Below, one piece after another: positions 54,295 through 58,008 of a stretch of DNA of 58,008 nucleotides (position 1 is its first letter; each line of letters starts with the position of its first letter). The notes under the pieces are model-generated. The model saw only the letters and a program-made list of their open reading frames with translations, was not told the origin of the DNA and searched no databases. The translations under genes and the position numbers were made by a program. The stretch is from Pseudomonadota bacterium. Lineage in GTDB: Bacteria; Pseudomonadota; Gammaproteobacteria; Arenicellales; UBA868. The stretch is from positions 1-58,008 of the forward strand of contig JABHUE010000051.1 in the NCBI GenBank assembly GCA_018672825.1. The letters run 5' to 3'.

Positions 54295-54323
54295 ACCCTC
54301 AAATTTGTTTAGGAGATTACCCA

Positions 54324-54617
54324 ATGGCTAAGGGATATTGGATGTCGGCATACCGCGAAATTCTTGATCCGGAAAAGTTGGCAGCCTATGCTGCAATCGC
54401 GGGAGAAGCTGTCAGGGAAAATGGCGGTCACTTTCTTGCTCGTGGCGGGCAAATGGAACCCAAAGAACACGCGGTCGCTGAGCGCACGGTTCTTGTCGAA
54501 TTTGAAAGCTACGAACGTGCGCTCTCAACCTATGCCTCACCAACCTACCAGAAGGCGTTGGAAGCGCTCGATGGAGGCGTGATTCGAGATTTTCGAATTG
54601 TTGAAGGCGTCGAGTAA
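54324..54617 (+). CDS. DUF1330 family protein
   Basis: A 97-residue dimeric-barrel-like protein (KGYWMSAYREILDPEKLAAY, ENGGHFLARGGQ, VLVEFESYERA). DUF1330 members have a small ferredoxin-like fold and occur next to catabolic oxidoreductases. An AGGAG site precedes the ATG by about 8 nt. It lies between the aminotransferase and DadA-like genes. Function unknown. Confidence 0.9.
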   Translation: MAKGYWMSAYREILDPEKLAAYAAIAGEAVRENGGHFLARGGQMEPKEHAVAERTVLVEFESYERALSTYASPTYQKALEALDGGVIRDFRIVEGVE

Positions 54618-54635
54618 CCTTTTAAGTCATTAGGA

Positions 54636-55895
54636 GTGGATCTTTTGTCTGAAGTCACTGTAATCGGCGGTGGGATTATCGGGGTATGCTGCGCACTCTC
54701 GCTGCAACGCCAGGGAATTGGCACCACACTTATCGAACGGGGCGATATCGGCGGCGAAGCAACACTGGGAAATTGTGCGCTCATGGCGCGAAGTGAAATC
54801 GTTCCACTATCAAAACCTGGTGTCATGAAGAAACTGCCAGGATGGATTCTCGATTCGGAAGGGCCGCTCGCTGTTCGGCCTGGACACCTCCCAACCGCAA
54901 TACCCTGGTTGCTTAAATTTTTGCGAAATGCCAGAGCGGATCGTGTCGCCCAAATTTGTCACGGGCTGGGTGAGATTGCCAAACTTGCTCAGGATGATTT
55001 TGATAACGTCATTGAAGCCGCCAACATAAAAGATATTTGGGCAGAAAATGAGGTGCTCTATCTCTATGACTCCAAGAGTCAGTACGATGCCGATACATTC
55101 AGTTGGAATCTACGGGAAGCCGAAGGATGCTTCGTCACTCCGCTTAATAAATACGAACTGCGGGATCTTGAGCCTGATGTCAAAACCGATGAAAAATTTG
55201 GAGTGATCGCCAACGGCTGGAAATCCTTTACTAATCCACAAAGACTGACCAAAGAGCTCGCAAATTTCTTCGTTGCCTCAGGCGGACAAATCATCGCGCA
55301 AGATGTCGCACGCATCACGATGCTTAACGGACGGGCGGATCAGGTTAAATTTGAGAATGGCGAGACCCTCAAGCTCGATAAGCTCGTTGTTGCAGCTGGA
55401 TGCTGGGCAGGACGGCTACTATCAGACATGGGCATTCGCATCCCGCTTGCGCCACTTCATGGATATCATACCGACCTTCCGGACAGCGGCGTAAAACTCT
55501 CGAGAGCGATCATTTATGCGCCAGGCGGCTTTGTTAATACGCCGGTCGAAACCGGTCTTCGTATCGCCGGAACGGTGGAAATCGCGCCTATCGATGCAAA
55601 GCCGAACTTTCGCCGCGCCGAAGTTCTGGTCGAAAAAGCAAAAAGAAATCTTTTCCCGCAGTTGAATACATCCAACGGCAGCCAGTGGATCGGTGCGCGT
55701 CCCTTCATGCCCGACACCTTGCCGGTCATCGGTCCTGCCCCAAAGGTCAATAACGCTTGGCTCGCGGTGGGTCATGGACAGCTTGGACTCACGATGGGTC
55801 CCACCACGGGCGAATTAATCAGCGCGCTTATTCTCGGCAAGACCCCTGCAATCCCTATCGAGGCTTATCGGGCCGACCGCAGATATGTCCAATAA
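54636..55895 (+). CDS. DadA-like FAD-dependent amino acid dehydrogenase/oxidase
   Basis: A 419-residue DAO-fold flavoenzyme starting with GTG (TTG at 54645 is possible). FAD motif VTVIGGGIIGVCCALSLQRQ (about 7-26), then a GGEATLGNCA FAD contact and C-terminal GARPFMPDTLPVIGPAP with GHGQLGLTMGP. The family oxidises D-amino acids or glycine-type amines. It starts 18 bp after DUF1330 and is followed after 30 bp by an SDR. Together they could process an imported amino acid. Confidence 0.9.
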   Translation: MDLLSEVTVIGGGIIGVCCALSLQRQGIGTTLIERGDIGGEATLGNCALMARSEIVPLSKPGVMKKLPGWILDSEGPLAVRPGHLPTAIPWLLKFLRNARADRVAQICHGLGEIAKLAQDDFDNVIEAANIKDIWAENEVLYLYDSKSQYDADTFSWNLREAEGCFVTPLNKYELRDLEPDVKTDEKFGVIANGWKSFTNPQRLTKELANFFVASGGQIIAQDVARITMLNGRADQVKFENGETLKLDKLVVAAGCWAGRLLSDMGIRIPLAPLHGYHTDLPDSGVKLSRAIIYAPGGFVNTPVETGLRIAGTVEIAPIDAKPNFRRAEVLVEKAKRNLFPQLNTSNGSQWIGARPFMPDTLPVIGPAPKVNNAWLAVGHGQLGLTMGPTTGELISALILGKTPAIPIEAYRADRRYVQ

Positions 55896-55925
55896 CAAAA
55901 AATACGCGCAGAAGGAGAATAGGAA

Positions 55926-56624
55926 ATGAACAAAGTTTGCGTGATCGCAGGGGTGGGCCCTGGAAACGGCGCGTCAATAAGCAAGCGCTTTGCAGTAGAG
56001 GGATATACCACTGTCATGCTGGCGCGAAACGAGAACTATCTGTCTGAGCTGAGCGCGACAATTGATAACTCAATCGGGATTGCCTGTGATCTTTCATCTC
56101 CCGAATCAATCGAAAAAGCGTTTACTCATATTAGTAGAGAATTTGGAACGATCGATACACTTGTTTATAACGCAGGGTCCGGGCTTTGGCGTTCTGTTCT
56201 GGAAACCACGCTGGATGACTTACATGAATCCTGGGCCGTCAATGTGCGGGGTCTGCTTGGATGTGCTCATCAAGTCACGCCAGGAATGCTCGAAAAACAC
56301 TCGGGCAATATAGTGGTTATCGGCGCAACAGCTTCGTTGCGTGGAGGACCTCAATCTGCCGCATTTGCCTCCGCCAAGGCCGGTCAGCGCAGCCTTACGC
56401 AGTCGCTGGCAAAAAAACTTGGATCAGAAGGCATCCATGTCAGTTATTTGATCATCGACGGCATTATTGATCTTGAGCGAACACGGGCCTGGCTGCCTGA
56501 TAAGCCTGACGATTTCTTTATGAAAGCTGACGAAATTGCCAAAAATGTCTACGCGCTTACTCAGCAGGATCAATCGGCCTGGACATTCGAATTAGATTTG
56601 CGACCCTTCGGCGAAAACTGGTAG
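55926..56624 (+). CDS. SDR-family oxidoreductase with Phe at the catalytic Tyr position
   Basis: A 232-residue short-chain dehydrogenase/reductase. NAD(P) motif GVGPGNGASISKRFA replaces the classical TGxxxGxG; LVYNAGSG matches NNAG. At the active site Thr/Ser (GATASLRGG) and Lys (AFASAKAGQ) are kept but the usual Tyr of Y-x-x-x-K is Phe. It may be a catalytically altered or non-canonical member. A GGAG site lies close before the ATG. It is last in the plus-strand string. Confidence 0.9.
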   Translation: MNKVCVIAGVGPGNGASISKRFAVEGYTTVMLARNENYLSELSATIDNSIGIACDLSSPESIEKAFTHISREFGTIDTLVYNAGSGLWRSVLETTLDDLHESWAVNVRGLLGCAHQVTPGMLEKHSGNIVVIGATASLRGGPQSAAFASAKAGQRSLTQSLAKKLGSEGIHVSYLIIDGIIDLERTRAWLPDKPDDFFMKADEIAKNVYALTQQDQSAWTFELDLRPFGENW

Positions 56625-57145
56625 CCGGCCCAACGAGGCGCCAGCTAATCATCCGCAAGAATTTTCAATGGGTAACGGCGCAGACGCTTCAGACCAATCA
56701 CCCTGATGTTTACTGACTCAAACCAATCCCAGTCTCTGATTAATCTTATTAAAGATCTACTGCACGACAGCGTTGGAAATTTATCTCTTTTTTACTAAGA
56801 CTTTTGGGCAATCTTAGATCGCAATTAATCAGCACCAAAAGGTGATTATTGCGAAAAATAGTGAATCATAAAACCCGGAATAGGTTGAATGGGTTAACTG
56901 AGTCTAGTGCATCTGTTTGCCGACATTTCCATTGTCTTATCTAACTAAATCTAGGTGTAAAAGAAACACCAGAGAAGCAAAAGGAGGGCAATAAGGAGGA
57001 CTGAGAGAATCATAATAGTCGTGCTTTTATCGATGAATGATAGGTTAAGTGTTAAAGAAAATTTTATAAGTATGTGTCGTTATTTGCAGATCCAAAGCCA
57101 GCACTTGAAATATTTTTTAAGTACTTGATTTTTTGAAGTTTTACA
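56625..57145. other. 521-bp intergenic stretch, no confident gene
   Basis: Between the SDR stop and the convergent DUF1772 gene stop. It is A-T rich and has a purine-rich tract with two AGGAGG-like motifs (about 56980-57000) but no good start codon at the right distance. A 31-codon frame at 57033-57128 is not convincing. No terminator found. Confidence 0.5.
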
Positions 57146-57640
57146 TTATCGCAAGGCTATGACTAAAAGCAGTGTCAAACTAACCAAAAAAGAGATGCCG
57201 GTACGAATGGTGTTAAAAAAATTCCATCTTGTCTCAAATTTTCCACGCTCTACGCTTAACATTTGGTGATCTGTCTTTTCGATATTTATTTTTTTAATGC
57301 GATTATTTAAGGGTAAGTGAACTGAGAGCGTGATCCCTTGCACGCCAAGCAAATAAACAACGCCAACAAAAACGATTAGCCAAGCCTCTGGTAATCCAAC
57401 ACTTATTATTGAGCTTAAGATTGCGCCAACAACCGAGATGACAGAACCTAACCAAATCAAAATAAAAAGCGGTTGATTATCCTGAATGACCCCATCCGTC
57501 ACCTGAAATGCTTTTATAAACTCTTTATCATCAAGCTTGGACAGACCCGGCATGATGACAACTGCATATAAAAGGGTAAATCCGGTAACCAAAGTGCACG
57601 ATAAGATGGAGCAGATTAGTGAAACCTCTAAAAAATTCAT
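57146..57640 (-). CDS. DUF1772 (anthrone-oxygenase-like) membrane protein
   Basis: A 164-residue protein with four hydrophobic helices (about 5-30, 57-80, 85-107, 142-163). The LPLNNRIKKI and RWNFFNTIRTGIS motifs are those of the DUF1772 family. It is the neighbour of the second Nif11-type gene, on the same strand, but the family is not known to mature peptides. A 23-codon frame (57644-57715) lies just upstream of it. Confidence 0.8.
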   Translation of the reverse strand: MNFLEVSLICSILSCTLVTGFTLLYAVVIMPGLSKLDDKEFIKAFQVTDGVIQDNQPLFILIWLGSVISVVGAILSSIISVGLPEAWLIVFVGVVYLLGVQGITLSVHLPLNNRIKKINIEKTDHQMLSVERGKFETRWNFFNTIRTGISFLVSLTLLLVIALR

Positions 57641-57813
57641 TATCTATTGCCTTAGTCTGCTCACACCATCAACGATGGTATTGGTTTTTTCAATGAGTTC
57701 GTTGTGGTTGGCCATGCTTTAGAGAGGCATTGATAAATGTCATGCGGTTGTCTGAGAGGCGTTATCTGCATCTTCAGGTGGAGGATTGGGTTAAGCGGTT
57801 GGGATGAATGGGG

Positions 57814-58008
57814 TTAACAACCTTGAACAGTTCCCTGACCCCCACTAATTAACTCCAGTTCAAAGTCAGTGAGGTCACCATCTTGTCCCAAGAAGTCCTG
57901 ATGAGCATAGACCTCATCTGAAGTGATGGTAAAGCCATGTGTCTTAGCAAGGGTTGCTATGCCATCTCCCATACCTGACCCATTGGCTGTTGCGGTATTG
58001 ATGATGGA
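57814..58008 (-). CDS. Nif11-type leader peptide / RiPP precursor, copy 2 (N-terminus outside window)
   Basis: The 3' part of a second Nif11-type gene. From 58008 the frame runs SIINTATANGSG ... KTHGFTITSDEV ... LTDFELELISGG, then QGTVQGC and TAA (57814-57816). The double-Gly processing site is complete, so the predicted core is seven residues ending in Cys. The leader differs from copy 1 in the visible part by only Met to Leu. The window edge cuts the first ~26 codons. A short Cys-ended core is unusual for the family and may mark the mature product or a conserved tail. No maturation gene is seen nearby. Confidence 0.85.
   Translation of the reverse strand, partial: SIINTATANGSGMGDGIATLAKTHGFTITSDEVYAHQDFLGQDGDLTDFELELISGGQGTVQGC
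57887..58008. repeat. 122-bp exact repeat, copy 2 (inside Nif11-type gene)
   Basis: Identical to bases 48-169. It reaches the last base of the window, so true repeat length is unknown. It could be a recent duplication, a gene-conversion tract, or a repeat at which an assembly contig stopped. Confidence 0.95.

Noticed and set aside
57033-57128. 31-codon frame after a purine-rich tract with two AGGAGG-like motifs
   Set aside because: The nearest ATG is more than 30 nt from the ribosome-like motif; the only closer in-frame codons are ATC/ATA and one GTG at 20 nt. No family pattern.
56625-57145. Non-coding RNA gene in the intergenic stretch
   Set aside because: No stable hairpin with T run or conserved RNA motif could be recognised by eye.
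57644-57715. 23-codon frame (MANHNELIEKTN...) just upstream of the DUF1772 gene
   Set aside because: No ribosome site, very short, no recognisable peptide type; probably chance or at best a leader.
1-58008. Circular plasmid or phage genome suggested by similar ends
   Set aside because: Prefix and suffix are not identical at the outermost 47 bases, and no replication, partition, integrase or phage structural gene is present.

Overview
The window is about 58 kb of accessory, catabolism-rich DNA, most likely from a marine member of the Pseudomonadota (gamma- or alphaproteobacterial; I cannot decide from sequence alone). The marine reading rests on a DddP-type DMSP lyase with all metal and catalytic residues, a cuyA-type L-cysteate sulfo-lyase, a glycine-betaine-type ABC importer, a dimethylglycine/sarcosine-dehydrogenase-like flavoprotein and many small-molecule oxygenases. 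No rRNA, tRNA, CRISPR array, transposase or phage gene was seen. Coding density is high, with genes on both strands in compact operons.

Layout. 1-235: 3'-truncated gene for a Nif11-type leader peptide (RiPP precursor family), followed by an adenylate cyclase (354-2111). 2.2-7.7 kb, minus strand: amine oxidase, tautomerase, polysaccharide-deacetylase-family hydrolase, a triple-RidA protein. 6.7-11.3 kb, minus strand: a complete six-gene soluble diiron monooxygenase operon in tmoABCDEF order, whose diiron ligands fall at exactly the T4moH positions but whose substrate pocket differs. It is divergent from an Lrp/AsnC regulator, a TauABC/NMT1-type ABC importer and an M20 deacylase (11.8-16.5 kb). 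16.5-18.9 kb: a YgjP-type metalloprotease, two cupins, a DsrE-like protein. 19-23.3 kb, minus strand: a five-gene operon (2OG oxygenase, DUF1989, PhyH oxygenase, proline-racemase-family epimerase, alpha/beta hydrolase). 23.5-32 kb: EamA exporter, choline-monooxygenase-like Rieske oxygenase, cuyA with a LysR regulator, alpha/beta hydrolase and a ProXVW importer with an unusual fused permease. 32.3-36.6 kb: membrane protein, a stop-interrupted outer-membrane protein gene, a glycosyltransferase with an MshEN (c-di-GMP-type) domain, EamA. 36.8-44.2 kb, plus strand: DMGDH-like enzyme, choline-kinase-like phosphotransferase, phosphoethanolamine-methyltransferase-like enzyme, PhyH and two TauD-type oxygenases. 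44.3-52.2 kb, mainly minus: EamA, YcgN-like protein, homocysteine S-methyltransferase variant, PhyH, DddP, FkbM methyltransferase, MaoC, VWA and MoxR proteins. 52.4-56.6 kb, plus strand: GST, class V aminotransferase, DUF1330, DadA-like oxidase, SDR. 57.1 kb to end: DUF1772 membrane protein and a second, 5'-truncated Nif11-type precursor with its C-terminus complete.

How it fits together. The genes look like modules for taking up and dismantling methylated and nitrogen- or sulfur-containing osmolytes: betaines, choline-like compounds, DMSP and cysteate, plus one unknown hydrophobic or heterocyclic substrate for the diiron monooxygenase. Six Fe(II)/2-oxoglutarate-type oxygenases, one Rieske oxygenase and one diiron monooxygenase in 58 kb is a strong oxidative signature.

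The least expected feature is at the two edges. Both ends lie in paralogous Nif11-type precursor genes that are identical over 122 bp and then differ almost only at synonymous sites. This indicates a multicopy, selected RiPP-precursor family in this genome and may also be why the contig (if the window is one) ends where it does. No RiPP maturation enzyme is visible inside the window.
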